Origin: Saccopteryx bilineata
Taxonomy: Eukaryota > Chordata > Mammalia > Chiroptera > Emballonuridae
Length of the DNA stretch: 64,000 nucleotides
NCBI RefSeq assembly: GCF_036850765.1
Contig: NC_089492.1
Span: forward strand, 105,791,022-105,855,021
Direction: 5' to 3'
Part shown: piece by piece, positions 1 to 12,491 of the stretch
Layout of the letters: every line of letters begins with the position of its first letter
Position numbering within the stretch: position 1 is the stretch's first letter
The notes under the pieces: generated by a model
Told to the model about the DNA's origin: nothing
The model's database searches: none
What the model saw: only the letters and a program-made list of their open reading frames with translations
Made by a program: the position numbers and the translations under genes

Positions 1-147
1 GCCAATCACAGCTGTCCTCCAGGACAACACCAAATTTTTATTGGATAATGCATAACATACATGGGTCATTGTATGGCTCTCACGAAATTACATTTTAAAA
101 TATGTGGCGTTCATGCCTCTCTCAGCCAAAAAGATTCCCGACCCCTG
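1..147. mobile_element. End of a hAT-like non-autonomous DNA transposon
   Basis: The window opens inside a short element whose right end reads gattcccgacccctg (133-147). This resembles the terminal inverted repeat of non-autonomous hAT elements of mammals, whose other end begins CAGGGGTCGGGAACC. The next eight bases, ccctagag (148-155), would be the 8-bp target duplication, but the left copy lies outside the window. There is no coding capacity; such elements are moved by a transposase made elsewhere. hAT activity is a known feature of bat genomes. The family call is from memory of the terminal repeat. Confidence 0.55.
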
Positions 148-155
148 CCCTAGAG

Positions 156-2940
156 AGTGCAGCAATGTACCTATCAGAATGTGCATGTGAAAAATTACCC
201 TTAGCTGAGAAAAGAACTATCATAGAGTGGTTAAACAATTCCTAAAATTTTCAAAGAGATGGGAATAGTTTGTATTAACAACCAAGATGAAAAAAACCTA
301 CTGATATTCAGGACATCAGATAGAGTACTCAGTAGCAGGGACAAATTAGCCCAGGACTACATGTCCCCTCTGGTTCTGCTGATCAGAGATCAGAAGCAAA
401 ACAAAAAAGGATCAAACTTTCCCAAATAACTTAACTGTGTACCAGGACAATTAGTTAGAAGTCAAGGTTTAAAATAAATAATAATAAAAATACCCTTGGT
501 TGTATGTTAACTGAATTTTACGCACTGCTTTCCAGGTACACAAAATAGTTTTTACAGATATTACCTCACCTTAGAGTTGGCTTCCTTGTATTGCAAATTC
601 AAATATATGAGCTAAGTAGGGCCAAAGTGATTCAGGCATCTGACAGTCCTCACATATTGGAGACATGCCTTGATAGTCTTATTTGTAAAACTCTGTTTAG
701 AGATGATTATCTTGAAGATAGACTGACAAAACAGAAACTGTTTACTTAACAGAAACTGAGTTTTAAAAAATGACTCTTTTGTGGTTGACTGAAGCACAGG
801 ATATATTTATGGCACAGGCATGTGTCAAACCTCATCCCCAAGATAAAGTTTTTACCAATAGGGGTACTAGTTTATCAAGAAAAAGTGAAGATTACTAGGT
901 AATTCAGTTTGGTGTCAGGTCTCTTTGTGTTCAAAGAGGCTTTAACCTAACATACTAACAACTGTTAGCTTTCCTACCTGTCAGCTGTGCTAGTGCCAAG
1001 GACAACTGCAATATAGTTGAGGTGAAGCAGGGAACATCTAAAGCCTTAGAAAGTTGCTTTAGGGAAAATTAGTTTTGATACATGTGCAATTGTTCAATGA
1101 TCAAGAAGAAAAAGGGCAGAGTTTATATAATAACTACTTGTAGCTTTCAGTGCTTTTCTAAGACACATTTAATGGTTTCATCAATTTAAGCAGTGAAATA
1201 AATATGTTCATTATTAATAAAAAATTACAAAGCATTAATATGTACAAAATATACATAAACAGATTTTATATGCAAAGTGTAAAATAATCAAACTAGACTC
1301 AAAAAAGGTATATTTCTATAAATTACAAATAAATCTTTTAAATAGGTAGCTCCTTCCTAATACTTAAGTCATTTCCATACTATAAAATTGCCTTTTCATA
1401 TATAATATTGTGCTGTTAAATAAGTTTTTTTTATATTAATCATTGATGGTTAGTTCTTTCCCTTGATAGATATTCTCAGTATTTATACTTCAATAAATGA
1501 AACATATACTCAGCCCTGTGGCTTAACAGAAACTTAGAACCTTTCAGTTCTTCAAAAGGGCAAACGTGTTCAATTTGTTTTAAAGAAGTATTATATAAAA
1601 CAAAAATCTCATGTGGATTAGAAATAAATGAGCTTTAGCTATCTTGAGCACTCTATGTATTTAATTAGTAAAGATATGGATTATTATTCATGTTTTAATT
1701 ATCTATTTCTTCTCCCTACAAATAATCCCTAATATCAAACACGACAAAGATAGCACATGGTAAACTCATTTATTTTGTCTTTGAATAGAGATTCAGCCAA
1801 AATTCATCCTGTACCCGGGGCAGTTTTTTTTTTATCATCTTCCTGCCTGTTTTTCTCTGTTAAGGTTGACTGCCCATCGCTAATGAAGCTGTGAGAGTAA
1901 AACAGATTTAAGGCTTTTTTTTGTCTTGTTATCTCTGGAAATAGGTGGTGATTTTCTTCTTTTTCCTCAAGAATCGTGTTTGCCGCAAGATAAGAGTTTT
2001 ATATACAGAGAAAAAAAAATCCTTAATTACTCCCCACCTCCCCTTCCTTCTAACAGGTACAATAGAAAGAGATATTAGAAAACAAAACAAAAATAAAGCC
2101 CTCTGATGCCGAATGAGATTAGGCTCAATAGACTAGAGTGTCTTCTTGTTTTCTATAAAAGTATTTTCTCTTTCAAAGCTTATCAAAAAATGATCCCCAG
2201 AAGGATTTGCCTCCTATAATATGTCAGGTTTACAACATATTTCTTTTTTCAGTGAGAAATGCGGGGGAAATTGAAAGTTAGAATTAAAAGGAAGCTAGGA
2301 GGGAAATTAGTATTTTCCCTTTAGGATCATTCATAAAATCTTTGCTTCTTAGCTGAATGATGATAAAATAAATAGAGTTTTATTTCAAGGAATGGAAATT
2401 CAATATCAACCTTTGTTTAATGCCTTAGAAACAACAGAGAGGAAAAACCATGCATCACCTACAACCCATAATAAAACCTTTTGAAGTAATATAAAGAGTT
2501 TTTGCTTAGCCAGTCATCTGAATGGAAGCTGGAAAAGAAAGAGAGATTTGAATTGACCTCTAAATAAATAAGTCCAACTCTTGCGCATCAACTCTTTAAA
2601 CAACCAAATGTCATTCAAACCAAGTTCCTGGAAAATGGCTTCAGAATTAAAATCTGCCTATTTGATCAAACAGTAAACCAGTTACCAGAAAACCCAGAAC
2701 ATGTGAAAATGGTATAAATTTGACACTATTACCGTGAAAGTAACAAAAATTTTACAAAAATGAGCTTGAGTCCCTTAATAGTATTCAACTCATCATTCAC
2801 CATGCAATGTACATCTCACTGTCAAAGCATTGTTCTTGGGTATACAAAAACACAGTACAAAACCTCAACTCTGTTGAGGTAATTTTGGCAATGGTTAGAG
2901 GAGTTATATATAACTTTGCCTTGTGAGCTATTAAACCCAT
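156..2940. other. AT-rich stretch, no gene or repeat recognised
   Basis: Nothing here could be assigned. Reading frames are short on both strands, the DNA is AT-rich with homopolymer runs, and no SINE head, L1 motif or LTR-like end was seen. Old decayed repeats may be present but cannot be told apart by eye. Confidence 0.5.
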
Positions 2941-2944
2941 GTCT

Positions 2945-3170
2945 AAGTATCTATAGCAAATTATATTAGGAAATATATGAAAAGACTCATGGTCAGGTGT
3001 TTTATTCTGGCATTATTCATAATGATGGAAGACTGAAAACAATCCAAATGGACATGAAATAAACTGAACAAACTCTTATACATTGACTCATTGAAACACT
3101 ATGCAATAGTTTACAGTATAGGAATGAAGATCCACAGATATAGAGTGATCTTCATTATTTATTTTAATAG
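2945..3170 (+). repeat. Probable ancient L1 fragment, end of ORF2
   Basis: The stretch resembles the end of ORF2 in old L1M-type elements. It has a line with ttcataatgatggaaga, then a 'gaaaacaatccaaatgg' block, then 'caatagtttacagtatagg'. These correspond to the usual order just before the L1 stop codon. It is heavily diverged and has no open frame. It ends next to the target duplication of the following SINE. Confidence 0.4.
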
Positions 3171-3186
3171 AAAAGAGTAAGGTATA

Positions 3187-3553
3187 CCCTGACCAGGCGG
3201 TGGCACAGTGAATAGAGCATCGAACTGGGATGCAGAAAACCCAGGTTCAAAACCCCAAGGTCACCAGCTTGAGTGTGGGCTCATCTGGCTTGAGCATTGG
3301 CTCACCAGCTTAAGCATGGGGTCTTTGGCTTAAATGTGGGATCATAGACATGACCCCATGGTCGCTGGCTTGAGCCCAAAGGTTGCTGGCTTGAGCTCAA
3401 GGTCGCTGGCTTGAACAAGGGGTCACTTGCTCTTCTGTAGCTCCCCAGTCAAGGCACATATGAGAAAGCAATCACTGAACAACTCATCTCTCTCCCTTCC
3501 TGTCTGTCTGTCCCTATCTGTCCTCTCTCTGACTCTCTCTATGTGAAAAAAAA
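3187..3553 (+). repeat. Rhin-1-like tRNA-derived SINE
   Basis: The head 'ccctgaccaggcggtggc' and the B-box-like 'ggttcaaaacccc' mark a tRNA-derived RNA polymerase III unit. A body of degenerate repeats of 'ggtcgctggcttgagc' follows, then a CT-rich 3' part and an A-tail. The 9-bp direct repeat agtaaggta at 3176-3184 and 3554-3562 flanks it, so the insertion borders are well fixed. It resembles the Rhin-1 family described from horseshoe bats, but the family name is from memory. Confidence 0.8.
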
Positions 3554-3562
3554 AGTAAGGTA

Positions 3563-4530
3563 AAGAACAGTAAATGAAATAGTCTACCTTTGGTGAAAGA
3601 AAAAAATTGTGTCTAAATAAATATGTACTTAGTTTTAAAAAAAGAAACACTAAAAACATAAATTAACAATTAATAAAAATGGTTTCTTATAGAGAGTAGG
3701 AGGAAATGGTAGATGGGAAAAGTAAAGAAACAAAATTTTAAAAAAGATACAGTTTTGCACTCATAATTTTTAAAACATTTAATATAAAATCTAATAAAAA
3801 TAGGAAACAATATCTAAAAGTTAAAAATAAACCAAGAAAATAAATTATTTGTAATAAACAACACAGATAAGAATCATTTTAAGCAACTTTAGATTTAATG
3901 GAAAATATTCTAAGGACAAGTAGAACTGAAAAGAAATGTACTTCACTTAGTAGTCTCGCTCAGCAGTATATTGAGATTAATATTTGAAAACTATATGCTA
4001 TATATTTATACAAACAAGAGATTTTGTTGTTAAGAACCAAAATTTAGGTTAAAAGAAAAAAGATAAAACTGTAAAATCTAAATGTTGAATAGAAGTTCTG
4101 CAATATTAATTTGGAATTTGATACGTAGTATGAGCTTTTGATTTTTTTCCCTTCAACAATATTATTTCTTGTAATCCTTGAAGTAATAACAGCACAATAA
4201 CGATGAGTACAACTAGTGCCTAGATTGTGGTCTTAAAATACAAGAGTTCTTTGGACTAATGAATGATTTTACGTTTGGGGAAGAAAATATACAAGATAAC
4301 ATTGGAATATCTAGTCATAATAGAAAGCAAGGAAACTATCAAAGATAAATGGATTTTGTCTTAGGGACACAGAAACAAACAGGGAATCTCTTGATCAAAT
4401 TTGAGACAATTTTCACTTGAAAAAGAATAATTAATGTGATTGATTTTACCAGATTGCATATATAATTCATGTGTTCAATATGTTACATAAAGGGATAGAT
4501 GCAGAAGACAAAAATAGAAAACAAAGTTAC
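3563..4530. other. AT-rich stretch, no gene or repeat recognised
   Basis: Very AT-rich with many short A and T runs and no frame of interest. No repeat family was recognised. Confidence 0.5.
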
Positions 4531-4575
4531 CAATAGCTCAGTTGGTTGGAGTGTCATCCCAAAGTGCAGAGGTGA
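4531..4575 (+). repeat. SINE head fragment (tRNA-like)
   Basis: About 45 bases carry 'tagctcagttggttggag' followed by 'catcccaaagtgcagagg'. This is the A-box end of a short tRNA-derived SINE; a longer copy of the same type starts at 22232. The rest of the SINE is missing and old L1 sequence begins directly after it. No target duplication was found. Confidence 0.5.
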
Positions 4576-5957
4576 CATTCTCACTGAATTCATCTATTTC
4601 TCTAAGTTCATTAAGTGCTCTTATAAACAATATTCTGAATTCTGTATCTGATAGATTTCTTGCCTCCACTTTGTTAATTATTTTTTAATTTCTCCTGTTT
4701 TTTCCTTTTGGGACATGCTTCTTTGTCTCCTTATTCTTGCTGCTTTTCAGTTCGTATGTAGTAGGCATATTTGCTGCAGCTCTACATCTTGGAAACTTTG
4801 CCTTATATAGAAGTTACATTTTGGAACCCACGGGTGCAGTCTCCCTTACCACCTGAAATGGGTTCTTCAGGAATGTCATGCCTTGTGTGGGTTTTGTGTG
4901 CCCTCCTGTTGGAACTGAGTCCTGATTGCTGTTGGCAGATCAGTGGGGGAGGTTGACTGGCCTGAGGTCTTTCCACAACTACAGCATACAAGCTGTTGTG
5001 TGGTGGCTGACTCCATTGTCTGAGATTTACCTGAGCAGAGCTCTGCTGCCTTCTGAGAGCGCCCTTTCAGTGTGTAATTTTGGAACTCATAGGGTGTTGC
5101 TTTGTTAATGATCTGAAGCTGACCACTGGGTGTGTTTGTTCTATGACTTCTTGGGAGGGGCTTCAGCATCAGGCAAATCACCTGCTGCCTATGTTCAGCC
5201 TGGAGCCACTTTGTAGAAGCTACAAGTGACCTACAGTAGCTACCTCCCTGTGCTGGGCCTTGAGGTACATAAGAGGGGCATTGGTTGTAAACCAAGGCCA
5301 GCTGCTACCAGTACTGGGCCTGGGGCCATTCAACAAGGGGCACAAAGGACTACCGACCTTTGAGAATTTTTAGAGAAGTCTAAAACATGGGCCTAGGCTG
5401 GCTGCCTGGCACTGAAAATAGCTTGGGCATTTGTGACTTATTTGGAGAGAGATCTCACGTAGTCACCAAGGTGGGATAAGGGGTGTTCAGGTCAACACAA
5501 ATTAAGATTTGGTGCTGACCTGTACCTGTAGGTTGTGTGGGAGAAAGGCTCAACTCAGGAAAAACAGTACTCACCTTCAGGTTTTGTGGGGAGAGCACTC
5601 AATACAGGAATAATGGCAGCTGCCCCTCCAGCCCTCATTCTGAAGCCACATAATTCAGTTTCTCCTTAGATGTCCCTGGTGACTTGGCTGGGGCTTAGGG
5701 TGGCTGTGAGGTAGTTAGTCTGTATGCAGGCCCTTTAAGGTCAACAGCATCCCTCTATCTCACTTGGATAAAATCCTCACTGATCTTCATAGCTACATGC
5801 TATGGCAACTCCTCTTCCCAAGCACTGGGTTCTAGGCTATGGAGCGTGTTGGGAGCAGGGACCCCTCACTTCTCAAGAGGGAACTCTGCAGCTGAGATAT
5901 CCCTCCTGATTATGAACTGCCACACACTGCTTACTAGTCTTGATGTGGCTATGTCTT
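4576..5957 (-). mobile_element. Older L1, ORF1 start and 5' UTR (part 1)
   Basis: On the minus strand the low-coordinate end resembles the beginning of an L1 ORF1 of another lineage: the frame near 4600-4660 reads much like DTEFRILFIRALNELREI. The rest is a moderately GC-rich leader. The leader continues after the L1 inserted at 5971-15441, in 15454-15590, where it ends with 'ctatcttgaccagaagtc', typical of the extreme 5' end of an older L1. The rest of the element is absent. No intact frame remains. Confidence 0.5.
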
Positions 5958-5970
5958 CTTTAGATATTTA

Positions 5971-6198
5971 TTTATTTATTTTAAAATTAATTTTAATGGG
6001 GTAACATTGATAAATCAGGGTACATATGTTCAGAGAAAACATCTCTAGGTTATTTTGACATTTGATTATGTTGCTTTCCCATCATCCAGAGTCCAATTGT
6101 CTCCCATCACCTTCTAACTGGTTTTCTTTGTGCCCCTCCCTCTTCTCCCCCCCACCCCATAACCCCCACACTCTTGTCCATGTCTCTGAGTCTCATTT
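5971..6198 (-). other. L1-A 3' UTR
   Basis: This is the non-coding tail after ORF2, ending in an A-rich tract that appears as the T-rich run at 5970-5990. It has the purine-rich stretch on the L1 sense strand (pyrimidine-rich on the plus strand near 6130-6180) seen in other mammalian L1 3' UTRs. The same tail recurs at 44568, 56772 and, in a related lineage, at 10161, 18041, 30811, 52818 and 63610. Confidence 0.75.
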
Positions 6199-9100
6199 TT
6201 ATGTCCCACCTATGTATGGAATCATATAGTTCTTAGTTTTTTCTGATTTATTTATTTCACTCAGTATAATGTTATCAAGGTCCATCCATGTTGTGGTAAA
6301 TGATCCAATGTCATCATTTCCTATGGCTGAGTAGTATTCCATAATATATTTGTACCAAAGGTTTTTAATCCACTCGTCCACTGACAGACACTTGGGCTGT
6401 TTCCAGATCTTCGCTATTGTGAACAATGCTGCCATAAACATGGGGGTGCATTTCTTCTTTTCAAACAGTGCTTTGATGTTCTTGGGGTATATTCCTAAAA
6501 GTGGTATAGCTGGGTAAAAAGGCAGTTCGATTTATAATTTTTTGAGGAATCTCTATACTGTTTTCCACAGTGGCTGCACCAGTCTGCATTCCCACCAGCA
6601 GTGCAAGAGGGTTCCCTTTTTTCTAGAACCTTGCCAGCACTTAATCTGTGTTGTTTTGTTGATGACCGCCATTCTGGCTGGTGTGAGGTGATATCTCATT
6701 GTGGTTTTAATTTGCATTTCTCTAATGATTAGTGATGTTGAGCATTTTTTCATATGCCTATTGGCCATCTGTATGTCTTCTTTGAACATACATTTCTTTC
6801 GCCCATTTTTTTACTGGATTGTTTCTCTTCCTGGTGTTGAGATTTACAAGTTCTTTATAAATTTTGGTTATTAACCCTTTATCAGACGTATTGTCAAATA
6901 TATTCTCCCATTGTGTAGTTTGTCTTTTTATTCTGTTCTTATTGTCTTTAGCTGTGCAAAAGCTTTTTAGTTTGATATAGTCCCATTTGTTTATCCTGTC
7001 TTTTATTTCACTTGCCGTGGAGATAAATCAACAAATATATTGCTGCAAGAGATATCACAGAGCTTAGTGCCTATGTTTTCTTTTAAAATGCTTATGGCTT
7101 TACAGCTTACATTTAAGTCTTTTATTCATTTTGAGTTTATTTTTGTGAATGGTGTAAGTTGGTGGTCTAGTTTCATTTTTTTGCAGGTAGCTGTCCAGTT
7201 TTCCCAACACCATTTGTTGAAGAGGCTGTCTTTACTCCAATGTATGCTCTTACCTCCTTTGTCAAATATCAGTTGTCCATAAAGGTGTGGGTTTATTTCT
7301 GGGTTCTCTGTTCTGTTCCATTGAGCTATATATCTATTCTTATGCCAGTACCAGGTTGTTTTGAGTACAATGGCCTTGTGGTATAACTTGATATCAGAAA
7401 GTGTGATACCTCCCACTTTATTCTTCATTTTCAAGATTGCTGAGGTTATTCATGTTCTCTTTTGGTTCCATATAAAGTTTTGGAATATGTGTTTTATATC
7501 TTTGAAGTAAGTTATTGGTATTTTAATCAGTATTGCATTGAATTTATAAATTGCTTTGGGTAATATAGATATTTTAATGATGTTTATTCTTCCTAATCAT
7601 GAGCACAGTATATGCTTCCACTTGTTTGTATCTTCCCTGATTTCTTTTATCAATGTTTTATAATTTTCCGAGTACAAGTCTTTAATCTCCCTGGTTAAAT
7701 TTATTCCTAGGTACTTTATTTTTTGGTTGTATTGGTGAAGGGGATTGCTTCCTTAATTTCTCTTTCAGACAGTTCATTGTTGGTGTATAAAAATGCCTCT
7801 GATTTCTGAAAATTAATTTTATATCCTGCCACCTTGCTGAATTCATTTATCAGGTCCAGTAGATTTTTGACTGAGACTTTAGGGTTTTCTATATACAATA
7901 TCATATCATGTGCAAATAATGATAGTTTTTATTCCTCTTTTCCAATTTGGATGCCTTTTATTTCTTTTTCTTGTCTGATTGCTGTGGCTAGGACTTCCAG
8001 AACTATAATGAATAAGAGTGGTGAAAGGGGGCACTCCTGCCTTGTTCCTGATCTTAAGGGGATTGCTTTTAATTTTTGCCCATTGAGTATGATGTTGGCT
8101 GTGGGTTTGTCATAGATGGCCTTTATCATGTTGAGGTATGTTCCCTGTATTCCCACTTTTCTGATAGTTTTGATCATGAATGGGTGCTGGATTTTATCAA
8201 ATGTTTTTTCTTCATCTATTGAAATTATCATGTGGGTTTTTCTCCTTCCTTTTGTTTATGTGATGAATCACATTGATTGATTTGTGAATACTGTACCAGC
8301 CTTGCCTTCCACAATAAATCCCACTTGATCATGGGGTATGATTTTTTTCATATATTGCTGGATCTGGTTTGCTAATATTTTTGTTGAGGATATTAGCATC
8401 TAAATTCATCAGGGATATTGGCCTATAATTTTCTTTCTTTGTGTTGTCTTTGCCTGGTTTTGGAATCAGAATTATACTCTCCACATAAAAGGAGCTTGGA
8501 AGTCTTCCTTCCTCTTGAATTTTTTGAAATAGCTTGATAAGGATAGGAGTTAGTTCTTCTTTGAATATTTCGTTGAATTCACTTGTGAAGCCATCAGGCT
8601 GAGAACTTTTCTTTTTTGGGAGTTTTTTGATAACTGATTCAATCTCATTTATTTTAATTGGTCTGTTTAGGTTTTCAGATTCTTTCAGATTAATTTTTGG
8701 AAGATTATATGTTTCAAGAAATTTGTCTATTTCATATAGGTTGTCTAGTTTTTTGGCATACAGTTAGTTCTTTATAGTATTTTCTTACAATATTTTGTAT
8801 TTCTATTGTGTCAGTAGTTATTTCTCCACTCTCATTTCTAATTTTATTTATTTGAGTCCTCTCTCTTTTTTCTGGTGAGTCTGGTTAAAGGTTCATCAAT
8901 CTTGTTCACCTTTTCAAAGAACCAGCTCCTGGTTCATTGATCTGCTGTACTGTTTCTTCAGCCTCTATGTCATTTATTGCTGCTCTGATCTTTATTATTT
9001 CTTTTCTCCTACTACCTCTGGGCTTTACTTGCTGTTCTTTTAGATGCAGGGTCAAGTTGTTTATCTGAGCTTTCTCTAGCTTCTTAAGGTATGCCTGTAA

Positions 9101-9995
9101 TGCTATGAACTTCACTCTCAGGACTGCTTTTGCTGTGTCTCATAAATTTTGAGTTGATGTATGCTCATTATCATTCGTTTCTAGGAATTCTTTTATTTCT
9201 TCTTTGATCTCATTGTTAACCCATTTGTTATTTAATAACATGCTATTTAATTTCCAAGTGTTTGAGTATTTTTCAGTTTTTCTGTTGTGGTTAATTTCTA
9301 GTTTAATGCCATTGTGATCAGAGAAAGTGCTCGATATGATTCCAATCTTCTTAAATTTGTTGAGACCATTTTTATGCCATAACATGTGGTCTATCTTAGA
9401 GAATGTACCATAAGCACTTGAAAAGAATGTATATTCTGCTGTTTTAGGGTAAAAGGTTCTGAAGATATCTATTAAATCGAGTTGATCTAGTATGTCCTTT
9501 AAATCTGTTTCTTTGTTAATATTCTTTCTTGAGAATTTATCTAGGGATGTTAGTGGGGTATTGAAATCCCCTACTATTATAGTATTGCTGTTGATCTCGC
9601 CCTTTAAATCCATTAAAGTCTGCTTTATATATTTAGGTGCTCCTATATTAGATGCGTAGATATTTATAATGGTTATATCTTTCTGTTGGATTGCTCCCTT
9701 TATCATTATATAGTGACCTTCATTATCTCTTACTATAGTCTTTGTTTTAAAGTCCATTTTGTCTGATATAAGTATTGCTACTCCAGCTTTTTTTTCATTT
9801 CCATTTGTGTGAAATATTTTTCCATCCTTTTATCTTCAGTCTATGTTCATCTTTTGTTTTAAGGTGTGTCTCTTGTAGATAGAATATATATGGGTCCTGT
9901 TTTCTTATCCATGCAGCTACCCTATGTCTTTTGATTGGATTATTTAATCTATTTACATTTAAGGTGATTATCGATATGTAGTTGTATATTGCCAT
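6199..9995 (-). pseudogene. L1-A ORF2 (endonuclease / reverse transcriptase), inactivated
   Basis: ORF2 encodes the L1 endonuclease and reverse transcriptase that perform target-primed reverse transcription in the nucleus. The start is clear at 9995 (MAIYNYISIITLNVN, the usual ORF2 N-terminus) and the end at 6199 (MIPYIGGT-stop). Endonuclease pieces occupy about 9995-9140, with [11 protein letters not shown] and [11 protein letters not shown]. Reverse-transcriptase pieces lie at about 8230-7700, and the Cys/His-rich C-terminus ([12 protein letters not shown]) at about 6600. At least eight frameshifts or stops separate the pieces. The FADD region is altered near 7900, where the frame ends just before the motif. 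Dead copy. Confidence 0.85.
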
Positions 9996-10052
9996 TTGAT
10001 TCTTTAAAACTGTATTCCTCTTTAGCTATATTCTTTTTCTCCTTTGATCTAT

Positions 10053-10160
10053 TTACCACAGGCCCCTTAGCATTTCTTGCAGCCTTGGTTTGGTTGTAGT
10101 GAATTTCTTGAGGTTGTTTTTTTTTTTGTCTGGAAAGCTTTTTATTTCTCCTTCAATTTT
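10053..10160 (-). pseudogene. L1-A ORF1, C-terminal end
   Basis: These bases encode the last 35 or so residues of ORF1p after the insertion point: a frame beginning EGEIKSFPDKK and ending LQEMLRGLW with a stop at 10053-10055. The piece was separated from the rest of ORF1 (13155-13968) by the 3.0-kb insertion. In the other L1 copies of this window the two parts are joined, which fixes the insertion site. Confidence 0.75.
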
Positions 10161-10603
10161 TTTTATTTTTTTATAAATAACATTTTATTTTAATGGAGTG
10201 ACATCAATAAATCAGTGTACATATATTCAAAGAAAACATGTCCAGGTTATCTTGTCAATCAATTCTGTTGCATACATATCACCCAAAGTCAGATTGTCCT
10301 CTGTCACCTTCTATCTAGTTTTCTTTGTGCCCCTCCTCCTCTCCGTCCCCTCTTCCTCCTCCCCTCCCTCCACCCCCTGTAACCACCACACTCTTGTCCA
10401 TGTCTCTTAGTCTCATTTTTATGTCCTACCAATGTATGGAATCCAGCAGTTCTTGTTTTTTTCTGATTTCCTTATTTCACTCCATATAATGTTATCAAGA
10501 TCCCACCATTTTGTTGTAAGTGATCCAATGTCATCATTTCTTATGGCTGAATAGTATGCCATGGTGTATATGTGCCACATATTCTTTATCTAGTCTTCTA
10601 TTC
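10161..10603 (-). mobile_element. L1 3' tail of chimera copy 1
   Basis: This is an L1 3' UTR plus the last part of ORF2. It belongs to the lineage marked by 'gtgccacat.ttctttatc' rather than the 'ctttttaatccactcgtc' lineage of L1-A, -C, -D and -E. It provides the A-tail by which the chimera was presumably reverse transcribed. The sense strand is G/A-rich across 10330-10380. Confidence 0.75.
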
Positions 10604-11493
10604 TTTTTTTTTTTTTTTACAGTGGTTAAAGCCTTTAAGCAAACTCTTGGCCCACATAGCAAGAATCCATAAAAGAGTAGTGTCCTTAACATGTTCACCA
10701 AGTACAAGTTGGCCCCAACACCATGCCAAATCTCTGGAAAAATGCAAACCAACCCCAGTTCAGTCTGTTAGGAGCTGTCACAAGGAGCAGGAGTCCAGGA
10801 AAAGTCCACATCCAGGAACAGTCCGCATGGCACTGGAATTATTGTCACAATTCTATACTTTGCAGCTCACGTCCAAGTCCCAATGACCGCTGCTTCTGGC
10901 TGGTAATGATTTATGTAGACTGGAAATGCCATCTGCAGCATGTGTGGATATGGAGCTTCTGTTCTTCTCTGCCTGGACAGATGAGATCAGGTTGCTTTTC
11001 CCTAGAGCTCTGTGATTGTGGCTTTGTAAAGAGAACCTTGGGATACACTAAGCTGGGTGGCAAAGGTAGATTCATAATCGAAGTTGGCAAAAGGGGGAAA
11101 GAGAGCTCTAAATTAGGAGTAGGTCCCAGCCTGAAATATGAGTGGGGCATTGAGGTAGGAGGAATAAAGGAAACACTATATATTAAACAAAGCAGCAGAA
11201 AATAGGACTATCAACACCCACAACAGAGATCTTCAAGGGAAGAATAAAAATCCTGACTATTCAGGCAAGACATAGTTAAGTGGCCCTTGTGCAAATGAGA
11301 TCAGTTTACCTGCTTCTTGGAAGAAATACCCTAGGCTCGTCCACAGTGTCATAAATGGGGCCAACAGCCCTGGGCACCTTCAGCTTTCTCTGGCAAACCC
11401 CAGCATTCTGGGCAAGGTTAGGTCATAGGTGGCTGGAGCAGGGATGGAAAAGACTGAACCCTCCCTTAGAGGAGCAAGGGCGAAGCCTACCTT

Positions 11494-11576
11494 CCAGTGT
11501 CCCTGTTTCCTCACAACAGAGGCATGTAAGTCTGGCAGGCTTTAGCTCAATGACCTTCCTTTCCACTATTGAAGCA
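11494..11576 (-). pseudogene. Gag nucleocapsid zinc-knuckle remnant, copy 1
   Basis: The bases 11576-11535 encode a 14-residue CCHC-spaced block, C-F-N-S-G-K-E-G-H-stop-A-K-A-C. The second Cys is Ser and a stop sits after the His. A second, frameshifted knuckle follows at 11524-11494, starting CLCC and, in the next frame, KQGHWK. Nucleocapsid knuckles bind genomic RNA in retroviral Gag. Their place after integrase is the reverse of the usual gag-pro-pol order. Confidence 0.55.
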
Positions 11577-12087
11577 GGACCCAGATGGCATTCTATGAGA
11601 CCCCTTTGGGGCATTGGAGCTTTTAAGGGTATATCCCAAAAGCTAGTAGTTCCCCTGATCTCTATTGGGCTTTTTCTGCCTCTTGGTATCTTAAAAGCAA
11701 TGCTCAGAAGATCTCGCTGAGGGGTTTGAGGATCCCCATCCACCTATATAAATTTTTTCCATATATCTGGAGCTATTTGGAAAGAAACAAAAAGTGTTAT
11801 TAGCTGGATCAAATAAAGAAGGTAGTAGTTTGCAGGAGAAAAAGATTTAGTGTCTCCTGTTCATCAGCATTCAAAAGAAATTTAAAATTTTTTTAAGTAA
11901 AAAGCATGATATGGTAGACCCGTAGGAGTTCCAGGATATGACTACCCACTTTTAAATTTTTTTAAATTGACCTTAAAATATTTTCTGGGTACACTTTAAT
12001 AATACCTTAACTTTAAAGATTGTAAGAATGACAAAATACAGTAAATGCTTTTGCTCCATATGTAGGAGCATTTTCAGTTTAACCAGT

Positions 12088-12408
12088 TTAGGAAATCCAA
12101 TAATAGAACAATGCATACAGACAATGAGCTATAACATGCTTAGCAGCCTTTCCTGTTCTGACAGAGGTTACTATAAATTCAGAATATGTATCCACTGTAA
12201 CATGGACACAGGACTGTTTGCCAAATGAAGGTATATGAGTAACATCCATTTGCCAAAGTTGTCCTGGTAGGGGTCCTTTAGGGTTAACTCCAAATGAAGG
12301 GGCAGATTGTAGTATAGGACCCCTTTCACAGGGTTTCCCAATCTGCCATGCTGTTTCCTGAGAAAGTTGAAACTGTTTACACAGGGCTGCAGTGTTCTGG
12401 TGATGCAT
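12088..12408 (-). pseudogene. ERV integrase fragment, copy 1
   Basis: The frame of 106 residues covers part of the integrase zinc-binding region and the start of the catalytic core. The block GQLWQMDVTHIPSF holds the first acidic residue of the D,D-35-E set, followed by HVTVDTYSEF. The frame stops at 12088 before the second Asp, whose neighbourhood (TDN-like) is out of frame just downstream. Integrase joins viral DNA to host DNA; this piece cannot. The equivalent in copy 2 is 54740-55138. Confidence 0.75.
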
Positions 12409-12491
12409 AGTGTAAGACTAAATTGCTCGATCTGTCACGGTTGCTCCAAATAATTATCTTTTGGGTAGCTTGATCAACAAGGGCATTCCTA

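Noticed and set aside
4876..5295. 139-codon frame on the minus strand
   Set aside because: It lies in the GC-richer leader of an older L1 next to overlapping frames on the other strand. No protein family features were seen.
10911..11205. Possible gene on either strand at 10723-11205 and 10911-11150
   Set aside because: The same sequence is present at 53547-53841 within the ERV chimera. The frames overlap on opposite strands and carry no known domain.
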